A DNA stretch of 64,000 bases, taken from the NCBI GenBank assembly GCA_030248215.1, contig JASANG010001953.1, forward strand, positions 61,779-125,778, in the 5' to 3' direction. Each line of letters opens with the position of its first letter. The stretch's first letter is position 1. The position numbers and the translations under genes are program-made. Below the pieces are notes generated by a model that saw nothing but the letters and a program-made list of their open reading frames with translations, did no database searches and was not told where the DNA came from. Positions 24,660 through 37,000 of this stretch are shown here, piece after piece. The DNA is from Enoplolaimus lenunculus (taxonomy: Eukaryota > Nematoda > Enoplea > Enoplida > Thoracostomopsidae).

Positions 24660-25050
24660 TTTAATTTAGTTCGAACTACACTTCCTTACTTATTTCCCTG
24701 ACTGCGTAAGTATAAATTTGAAATAAAAAATACTGTTTTGTATTAAATACAGCTACCAAGTATAACAGCTAATATATAACTGCACAAATATAGCGAATAT
24801 GATAAGAAAATTGCTAGTAATAGCTGTCCTAAATAAATGTGTTGTTATACTTTAGCACAGTGATATGAAATAAAAACCATTAAATAGTTTGTTTTCCTTT
24901 GAAACGCTTCTATTGCATAGTAAACATACCCAGGATTTGGGTTTTGGGTGCCCATACCAATTGTATGTATATTATTGTAAATCAATAAGCTTCATAACCA
25001 CTGAGGGTACGGCTCCATCGGTCTTATCCTAGGTGTTCTAGATGAGACTA

Positions 25051-25209
25051 CACTGCAAAAAACGGTGAGTCAAATTCGACTCCGCCAGAGTCAAACGTGC
25101 GACTCAGTGAGTAGAATTTGATTCTGGAGAGTCGAATTTGACTCAATTTGTGTAGTCCCGTAGAGCCTATTTCGGAGAGAGTCAATTTGACTCACCATTT
25201 TTTGCAGTG
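25051..25209. mobile_element. CACTGCAAAAAA-type MITE with TA target site
   Basis: Terminal inverted repeats read CACTGCAAAAAACGGTGAGT and its complement ACTCACCATTTTTTGCAGTG, flanked by TA on both sides. The interior repeats GAGTCAAATT and GATTC blocks. A TA duplication and CACTG ends fit mariner-type or similar non-autonomous elements. A worn partial copy lies at 712-826. Confidence 0.8.
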
Positions 25210-26105
25210 TATAAGCTTAATAGTTCTACTCGATTCAGCAGAATTAATTTTTCACCGTGAAGCATTTTAGGCAGAACTGCACAAATTTGCAGAATATCTC
25301 TATCCTAAACAAATGAGTGGTATTAATTTTACCGCTTGGTTAAAATAGGTTTAGGTTTACTACCATAAAACTACAGCAAACTTCTTTGTTTCAAATATAT
25401 TCCATAGTGCATTTACTGATTTTTACTGTTTTTGTACGAAGTGATTTGTGTTGAATGGTGCAATTTTCATACAAATTTTGTTTTTACATGTTTATCTTTT
25501 CTTCAAACGAAACCAGCGCCTTTCGATGGGGACGACGCCGCCCCTCTGCATCCGTACTTGAATAAAACAAATTGGAGAAACTGATTGTTTCAAAATCACA
25601 AGTAGATTTGGAGAGAAGTATTAATTCTTAATCGTTCCAACAGTAGACATTTCAAAGCACTAGCGAATTTGATGTAGACTGGTTTATATATCGAATTCAA
25701 AGAGAAGAATCATGCTGGTACCGAGACGGTATCGTAAACGGTTTTCTAAGTTTCAAACAGCATCTTTTAAAATGCATTTGTAAAAGTGGAGAAACTGTGA
25801 AATGAATTGCAAACGTACCGAAATCCTATTATAAGTAAACGCTTGTTCGCGTTTGCTAAAACACAATTTTATCATCAATAAACGCTTTTTTAAAACACGA
25901 AAAGTTTTGTATTTTTCGGATGATTCTTTGGCCAATACCAATTCACCAACGTACCTAAAATCTACTGCGAATAAGCGGAATAGATAATTTAAGCCTTATC
26001 TTAGCATAGACACAACCCTAAACTGTATAGACCCACACTTTAATTTAAGACTAAATAACTTGCAACAAAGGTGTCGTTTCTGATTTACTCTATTTATCAA
26101 CCAGT

Positions 26106-26260
26106 GGCCCATGCTACATTTAGTTCCGCGACGTTTCCTCCCAGAACAGCCATAGAGTATAGGATTGCACTTTAGACTATTTTTTATTTAGGCTTAGGCT
26201 TATTCAACGGCTTAGGAATATGCTTGTACTACTGTTATGGCTATGTTCTATACATTGGCC
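26106..26260. mobile_element. TTAGGC-bearing MITE
   Basis: Starts GGCCCATGCTACATT and ends TGTTCTATACATTGGCC. The interior has TTTAGGCTTAGGCTTATTC and AATATGCTTGTACTACTG. No clear flanking duplication remains. Confidence 0.72.
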
Positions 26261-26729
26261 AAATACAGAATCAACGGTGTCTCATTTGCCAGCCATATTT
26301 AAATGAATATCATCAGTTTATTCAATCAGCACATATATGAGTTCTGAACCACAATCCAATGGTACGTATTAAATCTTTACAGTCTTATCTTTAAGTATTT
26401 GTTTAGAAAACTTGCCAAATCTCACCACAAATGTGACGTCATCAGATGAGTTGAACACAATGTGAATCGAACCCAAGTTGAACCCAGGGTGCACTGAGAG
26501 ATGGTCAGAGAAGCCTGACCCCCCATTCTGTATGTTTTTCTGTTACGGTTGAGACACTGTTTTGTTGAAAAATCGTTTACGAATATGCCAATTCTTTTTT
26601 CACAGCCAATATTTTTGCCGTTTTCGTTGTTGGTCCCCACAAATTTCATTTTTTCAGTAAACCATTGAAGAACTACAGGTTTTTTTAAACTCCAAACTAT
26701 TTCGGCTGTTAAAGACAGTTTTGCAGTCT

Positions 26730-26906
26730 TGGCGACGGCTACGGGCCCGCATCCAGAGGAAGGCAATGGGGGCGCAGCCCTACCTGGAAATATTTTGACC
26801 CCCCGAGAAAATTTTCAACATTTTTTGTAAGTGATTTGAAAACTTGTATATGCCCCTCCTGGAAAATTTTTTAGTCTCCGTAGCAAGATGAGCTGGCTAC
26901 GGGCCT
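26730..26906. mobile_element. hAT-like MITE, GGCCCGTAGCC family, copy 1
   Basis: The right end reads GGCTACGGGCCTG and the left is a related CGGCTACGGGCCCG. The internal TGTAAGTGATTTGAAAACT and CTGGAAAATTTTTTAG blocks are shared with 32983-33150 and 43800-43963. A minus-strand 114-residue frame that overlaps it (26422-26766) is not credible. Confidence 0.6.
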
Positions 26907-27194
26907 GGGCAGCTAGTAATTCTATATTTCTTTAATCGAACGATTTGAACGCCTCATCTCAAAACGTTTGATTTAAAATGTAAATTGTGAAATTTGGTTT
27001 GCTGAATAGCCAAATGTTGGGTTGTGACCAGTAGAACTTTGTCGAATAAGCATATCAGGTTTAATCCAAAATAGTAAATCTTAGCAGTTCTTTTCTACTT
27101 TAGACTATTAAGGTTCTTGTTTGTTTTAAGTAATGCAAGGATAATTTTTAGGCGCTTTCTATTTGGCCTACTGAAGTCACTTTGTGCTACAATT

Positions 27195-27346
27195 AGAGTA
27201 ATTGAAATTTACGGACTCTAATTAGGGTTTACGGACTCTATCTGCTTTTGGACTCTTATTAGAGATACGGACTTCTATTGATTGCGAATCAAAATGCGGA
27301 CCTCTCTTATTATCCCCTTTTATTCGGGTCCCTACAGTAGGTACTG
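27195..27346 (-). mobile_element. inverted fragment of the TACTGTAGTGACCC element
   Basis: Reverse complement of the first 150 bp of the element that starts at 27347. The two meet head to head at CCCTACAGTAGGTACTGTAG, so the region 27209-27471 forms a long hairpin built on repeated GGACTCTAATTAGG and GGACTCTATCTGC blocks. Confidence 0.7.
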
Positions 27347-28397
27347 TAGTGACCCGGGGGGCAAAAAGAGTTGTGTCCCATAATGAGTCCCAATCAATAG
27401 GAGTCTGTGTCTCTAATAAGAGTCCAAAAGCAGATAGAGTCCGTAAACCCTAATTAGAGTCCATAAACGTCAATTATCCGTAATTGTGGTGCATAAATGA
27501 CGCTGGGTTCACGTTATTACTGGGCCATTCCGGAACACGTTTTGTCCCATGTTGATTCGACGTCAACATAAAATTTTGTGATATGAATAGCAGTTTGTTG
27601 ACAAAATGCCATTGTCACCTGACATTAGCTTAACAAATTCCGCATCTCCAGAAATCATGGTATACAAACAACCATATGTCACATGAAAGCGCGGGACATT
27701 ATGAAAATATCATACGATATTCCGAAATTCTACTTAAAATCACGTGATATTTATGCAGGACAATGTAATTTAGGCGCACGAATAATGTAGCAAAAAGGCA
27801 GATAATTTAGCTGTATGTGATTTTGAGTACAAAATTAGCTTATATTTTTCAGTCTCTGGTGAAAGTTCTGCCTAAATATATCCCTAAGTCAAATTAATTC
27901 ATATTTTAACTTTTAGTATCATAAGATATTCTACAGGACATTCATGCTAGTTTACTACAACCTTGTAGACATTTTCAAACATGTCATATGATTATGACGG
28001 ACAATGTTTCGAATATAAGAAAGGAGACAATTCAAATTTGTTTAATTTGACAGTGGATTAACGTGTAGATGAAATGTTACCCGCTATTGTAATAGGGTCA
28101 ACACGTCTTCCAGGCTGCCTGAGTTATAACGTGAACCCCACATGACTCCAGGACAAATAAAGTTGAGTTCGAAACTTTAAAGCATAGTTCAGTTTTGAAA
28201 GTACTTAACATTGAATTATCGCTCAAGCTTTCGATGCAAGACAAATAAACGTTTAATTCAACGCATAGTTGGCAATACCGCAGTAACGAAGTGTGTAGGA
28301 ATTCGGGTTAAAAATAAATAACCACTCGTAACCAAAAAATACAGGAGAGGCCAAATAAATATTAGTCTCTTCCGTTTTTCGGGTCATTACCAGTAGG
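27347..28397 (+). mobile_element. TACTGTAGTGACCC TIR element, interrupted copy
   Basis: Starts TACTGTAGTGACCCGG and ends near TTCGGGTCATTACCAGTA. Its two halves (27347-27500 and 28142-28397) align with the uninterrupted copy at 32212-32607; the middle is a separate inserted element. No transposase is seen. Confidence 0.7.
27501..28141. mobile_element. nested TIR element, GGGTTCACGTTA family
   Basis: The left end GGGTTCACGTTATTAC and right end GTTATAACGTGAACCC are inverted repeats. ATGAC occurs on both flanks, where the host element is otherwise continuous. The interior contains repeated CATATGACAT-like segments. Related worn copies lie at 1970-2747 and about 58600-59070. Non-coding. Confidence 0.75.
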
Positions 28398-29129
28398 CAT
28401 ATCGTTGGTTTTAAGTTAAGATTTATCCTATCGTTCAATTTAGGCTTAGTTGTGGAAGAACAAAGTTTCTAGATTAATTTTGTTTTTCAACCACACAATT
28501 ATAGTTTTTTAGTTTTCTAACATTTTAATATAAATTGCGTAAACATTTATGGTGTAAAATTATATGCAATCACTGCCGGTTTGTGACTGCCTCTATTCTT
28601 GCGAAACGACGCGTTTCAATAGTATTTTGTCTATATTTTGAATTAAAAATAAAATAAAACATCACGATGGAAATATGGCATGTCAGAAAGTTTTCATTCC
28701 GATAGTCACGCCTTTATTGTTCAGCGAAAACAATTCGCAAAGTTCAAGTTGTTTGTTTTGTTTAACGTTAAATATTTACGTGGATGACAACCAATTTATA
28801 CGGCTTTTATTTTACTTCACACTTGATTTAGTATTGTGAAGTGATGGAAAATACTAACATTACAAAATGTTTGCATGAATTGCACAAAACAACAAGTGAA
28901 ATTTGTTGCAAAATACATTAAGCACTAAAACTTGTCATTAATAGGGACTAATTACCATTTCTACCGACCCTGTGAGACGGTCTGTCGTTTTTGCGAACAC
29001 AGGACTACTCATGATGTAAGAGAGAACATTATTCTATTAAATATATTGAAGTTTTGATTCAATTCTAATTAATGTGTAAACTCAAATATAAACATAAAAA
29101 AATATAAATACATTTCTTTCTACTATTTT

Positions 29130-29275
29130 AGGCGTATAAGTCTAGGTAGGAAGCGGGACATCAGACCTTTTTACAAAGCAGTTGCAAAAGCGGGCTTTCG
29201 GAGCAAGGATCGAACTCTCTGCCTACGAATCTGTAAGCAAACACTCTACCACTGCGCCACGCAGCGTCGCCTCTC
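29130..29275 (-). repeat. tRNA-derived SINE-like element
   Basis: On the minus strand a tRNA-like head carries a good A box (TGGCGCAGTGGTAGAG) and B box (GAGTTCGATCCTTG), but its anticodon and T stems do not pair. A non-tRNA body continues towards 29130. A pol III SINE or tRNA pseudogene is more likely than a working tRNA. Confidence 0.6.
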
Positions 29276-29486
29276 CAACTGCATTTTGCGTCGACTATGT
29301 GTCCACAGTTTGCTGTCAGTTAGCATACATACAACGCACTGCACTATATTGCATGAGCACATAACGGACAAGCATGTTTCACATGCTTACAAGATGCACA
29401 CAAAATTTTTCTCACAACAACCCAAACTGTTTATTTGACGCAACTATATTTTTGCCGCTTTTCGGGGGGAATGTCAACTATAATTT

Positions 29487-29671
29487 TGTAACATAACCCC
29501 TAAGACTAATCCTAAAAGCCTAAGCCTAAACCTAATCGTTAGAATGAACAAATCCCTAAACCTAAGCCTTAGCCTTAGCCTAAGCCAAGGAAAAAAAATA
29601 GTCTAAAGCTTAAGCTTACTCTATTCCGGTCCACAGAAAAACGATCCGCCCCTGACCTTTACATAGACCAG
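29487..29671. mobile_element. TTAGGC-bearing MITE, worn copy
   Basis: CCTAAGCCTTAGCCTTAGCC and related units, AATAGTCTAAAGCTTAAGC tail, CTCTATTCCGG and ACGATCCGCCCC, ending in TTTACATAGACC. Left end lost. Confidence 0.65.
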
Positions 29672-29977
29672 TATCAGGGTCACCGCTTACAAAATGTTAA
29701 TGTATTTCAAACGCAAAGCCTGGCGACTGCAGAAAGCTGAACACACACAGTTCGTTTACATTAATATATAGATTCAATTGACCGATTCTTACCGCCCTCA
29801 TCTATACATTGGCGTTTAACGTATGCCTAAAGATATTAAAAATAATTTAACCGAATCAAAACGTAGCGATATCTCTCAAAATTGCCGAAATTTTAAAGTA
29901 TAAATTCTTAGATTTTTTCGACGTTCCAACAACATTTTAATTTTATCATATAAAACGTAATGTTCATTAATTTTGAC

Positions 29978-30126
29978 GGCCCATGTATAGCACAGGGTCG
30001 GAAAAGTAGTATAAGCATATTCCTAAGCCTAAGCCTAAGCCTAAGCAAAAAATTAGTCTAAAAGCTTAAACTGGCTCTATTATAGCCTCTCCGGAAAACG
30101 ATCCGGCCCTGTTCTATACATGGGCC
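29978..30126. mobile_element. TTAGGC-bearing hAT-type MITE, complete
   Basis: Ends GGCCCATGTATAGCACAGGG and TGTTCTATACATGGGCC. Flanks ATTTTGAC and ATTTCGAC form a 7/8 target duplication. It holds the longest clean telomere-like run in the window, about four tandem CCTAAG hexamers at 30024-30048. Confidence 0.85.
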
Positions 30127-31411
30127 ATTTCGACTATAAACACGAAAAGCCGACCTCTGATAAAAAGAATATAAAATAAAGTTTGTTTTGCTTATGAAAT
30201 AGAACTTTTCATAGCCCATCGAGATACAATTAAATTTCGTTGCAAACTTCTGAATCACTGGTTGACATGCATCTACACTCTTAAAAATTGAACCAAAACC
30301 CTGGTGGTATATTAAGCTTAGAATGTATAGCTGTAGTTCAAAATAACTTTGAATTTAGTCATTTTTAGTTTTAGATCCGCGTTCAATTTATTTTAGAGAT
30401 AATAGTTTTTTGATATTATAAATAACTTTTTCATTACTAGTAAAAATAGTATTGCAACTTTTTCATTACGAGTAAAAATAGTATTGCCACGCTGATGCAT
30501 ATTGCATTTAATACAAAGGATTATCCAAGGATTTCTTTTTGGGTTCCGAACGTATACTGTTCAAAAGAGCGTTTTCATGAAGTTTTTTATAGTTTAATAT
30601 TGATCAATGGTGCCGATAGTGCAAAAAATTTTAAATTCGTGTTATAACCACGAAACATTTTTCTATTGGCAACAAAACATACAAGTTCATATGAACAAGG
30701 TGTATCGTAAAGTTTTTAGCATGGCATAATATAGGTAGGGAATACGTACCCAAATTCCGCCAGCGAACAATATTGCAACCATCATCTGAAACTAAAGCCT
30801 ATGTTTCAGCCTAACTTGTTGATAATACTGCAAGCTCAAAATTGAATTTGTCTAGAAAAAATATTTTGAAAGAAGCACTTTTCCTTTAGCGAAACATCGC
30901 TCCGACAGGTAGAAAGCGGACGATTTCAAATTTAATATATTTTACTGCGGTATCAAACTTTATAAATATTTAATCCTATTAAGTAATGCTCTCTAGAGAT
31001 TGTGAAAAATACTAAACCAAAACAATTTTGGCCTATTTGTTAGTATTTAGCATCAAACATATTATGACAGACCTACGCCGTGTCTTATTGGGTAGACATT
31101 GTTTATTGTTACTGAGAGGCAGGGCAGGGTTGGGCTTTTTCCAAAAAGGTTGAGTCCACCCAAAAACAGTTTTATTTCGTTTTTCTGGAAAAACAAAAAC
31201 GTGTAAAATTGGAAAGGATATTCTCATGAATCCAGAAATGCAATGTTTGATGCTAAAAAGTTACCAAGAGAGTCACATGACTATTTTGCTATGTATATTT
31301 CAACATTTCAAAACACCTCACCTGATAAGCCTAAAGTGCACACGACAGAAGTGCTAGATATCGAAAAATTGCATCTGCCAGATAAGTAGCCGCTAGACGG
31401 CCTTTGGGACC

Positions 31412-31695
31412 GAACAAATTTTTTATCAAAAAGTTAGACAAATTATATATCATTCGACGCAGCTTGCGGACCTGAGCTGAATGGGGCCAAATTTTATCAC
31501 AATCAGATGTCTGGGTAATGAGTTACGGTTAAAAACTGATTTGGCGTGTTTCCCACGTTTTGGGACGACGCCAAATCAGGTATTTAACTACTTAGCCGTG
31601 CGTCTGATTATGGAAAATTTGACGCCAATCAGTTCTGCTCCGCAAGCTGTGTCGAATAGTATATATTATGTCTAACTTTTCGATAAAAAATATTT
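31412..31695. mobile_element. palindromic (foldback) MITE
   Basis: Two arms of about 130 bp are inverted copies: the left has AAAAAGTTAGACAAATTATA and CAATCAGATGTCTGGG, and the right has their complements near 31580-31690. Short asymmetric centre. No ORF. Confidence 0.75.
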
Positions 31696-31947
31696 GTGCC
31701 CCAAGTGGGGCCGTGGTACTTCGAATTTTTCAAAAATTGCAATTTGGGCGTGGAATGATCAGAGAAGTTCACAACAACCTTAAATACGCAAAAGTTTTCA
31801 AAATGCAACCATAATACATACAAACAAACGCTGCTGTTTTTGTAAGTAAAAATGCTTGAAACGAGTGAAATTTTTTGTGCTTGTATTCATTAGGAAAAGT
31901 AAGCTTCAGAACGTCTTTGAGTGGGGATCATACTTGTTGAGCGGAGC

Positions 31948-32100
31948 CGTCCGTTGCCGTAGATCGGCGAGCGTTCTCATCGAACACCGTTAGGTATCCT
32001 ATCCAATGCGAGCCATACGTCTACAATACAGCAAGGCGACGGATTGTGATGTAAACACAACGGACGGCAACGAACGGCACTGGGCGACATTGAAATTTTT
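31948..32100. repeat. imperfect inverted repeat, GCCGTCCGTTGCCGT type
   Basis: Left GCCGTCCGTTGCCGTAG and right ACGGACGGCAACG are inverted. A related unit with GGCGCCGTCCATCGCCGT and GGTGACGGACGACG lies at 40066-40213. This is a small dispersed MITE family. Confidence 0.6.
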
Positions 32101-32211
32101 TTAAACAGTATGATGCCACCCTTACTGTTCCTAAGTATGTTAGAAAGAGCAGAAGTGTTGTTTTAGGAAAAGATTTTATTTCAATGACGTCCTAAAATTC
32201 AGGTTTAGGTG

Positions 32212-32607
32212 TACAGTAATGACCCAAATAAATCAATAGGAGTCCGTATTTATAATAAGAGTCCGTAAGCGGATAGTGTCTGTAACCTAATTAAACTAGT
32301 CCACAAATGTCAATTATCCCAATTGTAGTGTATGAATGACTCCAGGACCATATAAAGTTGAGTTCGAAACTTTAAAGCGTACTTAAGTTTTGAAAGTACA
32401 TTATAACCTTTGCTCAATCTATTGGCACATGACAAATAAACGTTTAATTCAACGGAGAACTGCAGTACCTGATACATATCAGTAGCGATGGGTGGCGGAG
32501 CGTGGGTTAAAAATAAATAACAGTCCCTAACCAAATGACAGGGGGGTATCCTCTGGAGAGGCCAAATAAATATCAATCCCCACTCTTATTCGGGTCACTA
32601 CAGTACA
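32212..32607 (+). mobile_element. TACTGTAGTGACCC TIR element, uninterrupted copy
   Basis: Starts TACAGTAATGACCCAAATA and ends TATTCGGGTCACTACAGTA, so the ends are inverted repeats. Its body matches both halves of 27347-28397, including GAGTTCGAAACTTTAAAGC, GACAAATAAACGTTTAATTC and GAGAGGCCAAATAAATAT. Confidence 0.75.
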
Positions 32608-32780
32608 TAAGACGGGCGTAGTGTCATGCTACCTTATTATCTTTTCAGTTTCTTCAAGCGATGAAATAATCAAATTTAAATATAAACCCAACTGAATTTA
32701 ATATGTAAACCTAAAACAATTTGAATTTCACCAAAATTTCTACTATTCTTCCAGTTGTACTATAGCTCATCAACACCGCA

Positions 32781-32960
32781 ATGTTTAACGATAGCGTGAA
32801 AGCATTTATTGTATTCTTAATTGCTGCATTTATACTGATGATAGTGTTTTTGGGCCTTGGATTGTATTGTTTTTGGCGACAACGTAAATCAGCGCAGTCT
32901 TATAAACCGCCTGCTCAAGATTTGGTAACCAGAAGACAATCGGATGAGGTGTACGTATAA
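32781..32960 (+). CDS. candidate 59-residue single-pass membrane microprotein
   Basis: A short open frame with one strong hydrophobic segment (residues about 9-29, FIVFLIAAFILMIVFLGLGL), then CFWRQRKS, which by the positive-inside rule places the carboxyl tail in the cytosol. The tail (SYKPPAQDL, QSDEVYV) is hydrophilic. A good acceptor, ACTATTCTTCCAG, ends 28 nt before the ATG, and an in-frame TAG at 32763-32765 supports starting at this ATG, unless splicing uses the AG of that TAG. No family is recognised. It could also be the last exon of a longer gene. It stands alone, upstream and opposite to the DOMON-b561 gene. Confidence 0.45.
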   Translation: MFNDSVKAFIVFLIAAFILMIVFLGLGLYCFWRQRKSAQSYKPPAQDLVTRRQSDEVYV

Positions 32961-32982
32961 AAGTGATGGTACAGATCTCGAG

Positions 32983-33150
32983 TGGGTCCGTAGCCGAGGC
33001 AGGGCCAGGTGAGGCTAATCAATTAAGCCCGATCAAAAATTTCGCCTCTCCAATAAAATGTTCAACCATGCTTGTAAGTCATTGAAAACTCTTGTATACC
33101 CGTTCGAAAATTTTTTAGCTTCCCTAGCAAGTTGAGTTGGCTACGAGTCT
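32983..33150. mobile_element. hAT-like MITE, GGCCCGTAGCC family, copy 2
   Basis: Left TGGGTCCGTAGCC and right GGCTACGAGTCT are inverted ends. The flanks GATCTCGAG and GATCTCAAG form an 8-9 bp target duplication with one change, the hAT signature. Confidence 0.75.
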
Positions 33151-33639
33151 GATCTCAAGCAACATGGGCGTAGCCAACGTTCTAAATTATGAAAGACTTA
33201 CGTTAATCACTTGAGTATATTTGGTTTCATTTTGAAGCGTATTCGTCTCAATTACCATTCAGTTCTTAGCAGGAACCAAATTTGTCAACGTCATTGGACG
33301 AAGTCATGGCCTTATCGGCTTTCGCTCTGGCTGCGCCCTTGGGCCTGCCGTTTTCTGAAAAGAAATCGGGTTGCAATAAAATCATAAATTTTTTGAGAAT
33401 TTGTTTATGAACATATTCCGATCATTATATGAACGGTTTACTAATAAATGCAGATATATCTACATCTATCAATATATTCTGTTTACAATCAAATAGCCGT
33501 TAAAACTGAATAGAGCCTTTAAAAAATTATTCTAGGCGTTTTTGCTGGTAAGATTGCACTATACATTTAGGTATCCCGTCAATTTGTCGCTGTGACAACT
33601 CGTTGTTCCGACAATTTGTAATCCGAAGTTTCATCGGCT

Positions 33640-33715
33640 CGACAGTTCATCGCCCATTTTTATGCTTACGCTTAGGCTTACGCTTAAAATTATGCTGTGA
33701 TTTATCATAGGTTTA
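33640..33715. mobile_element. fragment of TTAGGC-bearing MITE
   Basis: TATGCTTACGCTTAGGCTTA followed by ACGCTTAAAATTATGCTG; core only. Confidence 0.4.
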
Positions 33716-34081
33716 TAGAAAAGGCGACAAGTTGCCGGGCACGAATTGTAGTATAATCGTACATATATACATACAAAATATCACACATATATCACGTAGG
33801 CTAATCAGGAAATTGATCAGGTGTTGATTAAAAACTACATATTTCGTCTCTGAAACATCGCAAACGAAGTCTAGCAAGTCGCTAAACGAAATGTCAGTAA
33901 GTACTAAATCTTAATACAAAATTTTGGTGCTTAGTCTTGCTTAAGTGAACAAAAGTTGTATGAGTTTTTGTTGAACAGCCAATGACATTATACTTTTTCA
34001 CAAATACTATTTAAACAAAAAGTATAATTCCAATCTTTGTACAGGTTATAGATTTCGGCATACACAAAGATTAGTAGTTTT

Positions 34082-37000
34082 TTAAGAAGCCATTTTCTTC
34101 AACATATCTTGCATGCTGATGCCAATAAACGACGCTATGCTAATTGCAACGCAAAGTGCAAACAGAGCAAACAAACCGACTAAAACGGCGTTGATTGTTG
34201 CGATCTGAAAATATAGAATCGAAAAATTATAAAGCGAGCCACGAACGGCGCCGTATACACCAATTTATTTCGGTATTAAAATGTATAGAAATAATTTATT
34301 TTGAAAATTTTATTGTTTTCGGTGATGTACAAAAGTGAACCGAGACCGAGACTTTTCATAACCGGTCCCGCCCGTCCCTGGCTTAGATTAAAGCTTTTAT
34401 TTTTGCTTAGGCTGAGACTTAGTTATAGACCCATTTTAACGCTGAAGATTAGGCTTAGCCTTGAGGAACAACAGAAATATGTTGAGATAAATTCTGCAAC
34501 GCCCCTAGAATAACACTTGTCATCGATATCTGATTTTCCAGCGTTATTGTAACCCAATAGGTCACTTGCTAACATTTACATTACATCTGTGAGAGAAAAA
34601 ATATGTAAAACTAAGTGAATCAGTTCGATGTTACTTGGCATAAACACGAATAGTGATATTAATTTTTTGAAGTTTTTTATAAATAATATCCGGCAAGTAA
34701 AAATACCGGAACCGGACGTCGATTTTTTGCCGGAGCTGCAGCCAGAAACGAATATCCAATCGCATCCTGATATACATTTGTAAAGCATGGGTCTACCTGT
34801 TCGGTTATGATTTGATGGCAATATTAAATTGCATACACAAATATATACACTGTTTTGGTTGCAAAAATAATGGAATCACGGCAATTCGTTTTCCGACAAC
34901 TGGTCGACCGGACCACTTGAAATCCGAAATTTCATCTCGACAATTCGTGGCTCATCATTATGATTAGGCTTTAGCCCCATTCACACACGCAAGGTTTTTC
35001 AGCGAGAACTCGCAGATGCAACTTGCACGAATTACTTGCAGCCGCAAGTGTATTTAAAGGAACAATCCGATAGACAAATCAAACTTCAGGTGCAAGAAAT
35101 TGAAACGACTTGCAACTGCGTCCGCAGGTGCGAATTAAAGTAAATAGCATGAATTCCATTGAAAAATGTGCAGCTGCAACAAGTTCAAATTGCTTTGTGA
35201 TCAAACTTGCGCGAGCCAGTTGCCCGTGCAAGTTTTTGCTGTAAAAACTTTGATGTGTAAATAGGGCTTTAGGATTACGCTTAAGGTTATGCTTAGATTT
35301 ATTAATGTCGGGCGGCAAAATATTTGATCTGGAAAGGTACATAAACCTGTCAACAAGTTCTATAATTAAACAAAATGTAGCTTCGCTGATGAAATTCCGT
35401 ATACATCTCTTTTGACATACTCTATTTCGTGTCTGTTCGGCGCTTTGTTTGCTACTGTCGCCCATTTGAGTGTTTCCACTTTGCGGTCTGCCAGCGTTTC
35501 CGGTTCCGGTTGAGTAGTCATGCAACGGCACGTCACTATCAACATGTGTTTTTTCTAAAAATTTGAATTATTTTGAAAAATTTTAAAAAGATTTTATGAA
35601 AAACGAACCTACCCGTTTTGCACCATTATAAACGTTCATTACTTTAGAAATATACTACCAAGTTTGAGTAATTAATAAAATTCCTTGCTGTACTGAACTT
35701 TATTTGATCCAGGACGCATTTACGACATCTTAGGGTAATTGACGGTTTATGGACTCTAATTAGTAATTTTCAACTCCATACATTTACTGACTCCAATTAT
35801 TGAAAATATAGACATCTCTTAATTATATTAAAAATTACCTGTAGCTACCTAATGAAACGGTTAACTTGGCAATAAAATATGAAAAGGAGCTAAGATCCGC
35901 TCACACGACGCATACTCTATTTAGAATAATGGATAGGCCGTAATTGTAATGTTTAGCTGTTTATCCAAAAATGCAAAAAATTTACTATATTTTTGATCAG
36001 CGCAGTACGAAATTATCGCGACAGCAATATAAAGTAAAGCGTACAACACAATCACAATGATAACCATAACAAAGACTTCTGCTTTGTGTCCGTCGAAAAA
36101 TGAGAACCCGCATGCAGTTGCTATTGCCGCAACTAAAATGGATAAAGTAAAAACAACAGTCTAACCTAGTTTTATGTCAAATTTAATCATGGAAATGATA
36201 ATGAAAAAACTTTGACTCAAATTCTCATTAATTTTTTGCAAATCTTTTGTTTTTCAAATTTTGACATCCTGGAAACGCTAGTGACTCCGTAACAGATTTG
36301 AGGTTTGAAACCAAATAAAACAAAAGCAGTTGTTGTTGGGTGAACACCGGCGCATGCTTAAAAACCCTATCCAATGATTACGTCAAAACCTAAATTTAAG
36401 TAATTGCGTATTAAGGTTATATCTGTATCTTAACCTTAACTGTGGGGAGAGTGTAAAAGATCTAAACAAACAATGATGAAAGCTTACGTGCCACACCAGC
36501 AGCAGTACGACCAAAGAAAATATGAACGAATTCGAAGATTGGCCGATATTTGGTGCCAGGATGGCAACGAAACAGCGCTCCAATTGGCTTAAAATAGCTA
36601 CTATATTATAAATATTGATGGATTTTTCCCTTTAAGTACCCACTAGTTGGCAGTTGCCCACAAGAAAAGAACACATAGATATCAAAGCTGGTACGTCCCA
36701 CATACGTATTTTGGGCACCGTTCACGAATGGAACCGGCCCACGTGACCTCTTTTTATCCTATGAGCAATGAAATAGACCGCTGGTTGCATATTGTAATAA
36801 GATTTAGATACGTATTTTTGAACCTTACATCCTTTTAATTTTCATAAACACTGCGGTCATGGTGTAGCAAGAATTTTGAAAAGTAAGGGTTACGGTCTGC
36901 AAAAATTTGGAAGGAGAGTTTCTTGAGTTACTAAATCACAATCATTTGCACCTATACGGATGTCAAAAGTTTTGTAGTCCACTGTACTAAAAAGCCAACT

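Noticed and set aside
26422-26766. 114-residue minus frame
   Set aside because: Partly overlaps a MITE, and there is no domain or splice support.
30024-30048. A true internal telomere or chromosome-fusion scar
   Set aside because: The TTAGGC runs are short and lie inside elements with inverted ends and 8-bp duplications, so transposition explains them.
35079-35531. 150-residue minus frame as a single exon
   Set aside because: Only 35554-35421 fits the DOMON-b561 gene; the downstream part runs into a MITE with AAGCCC ends.
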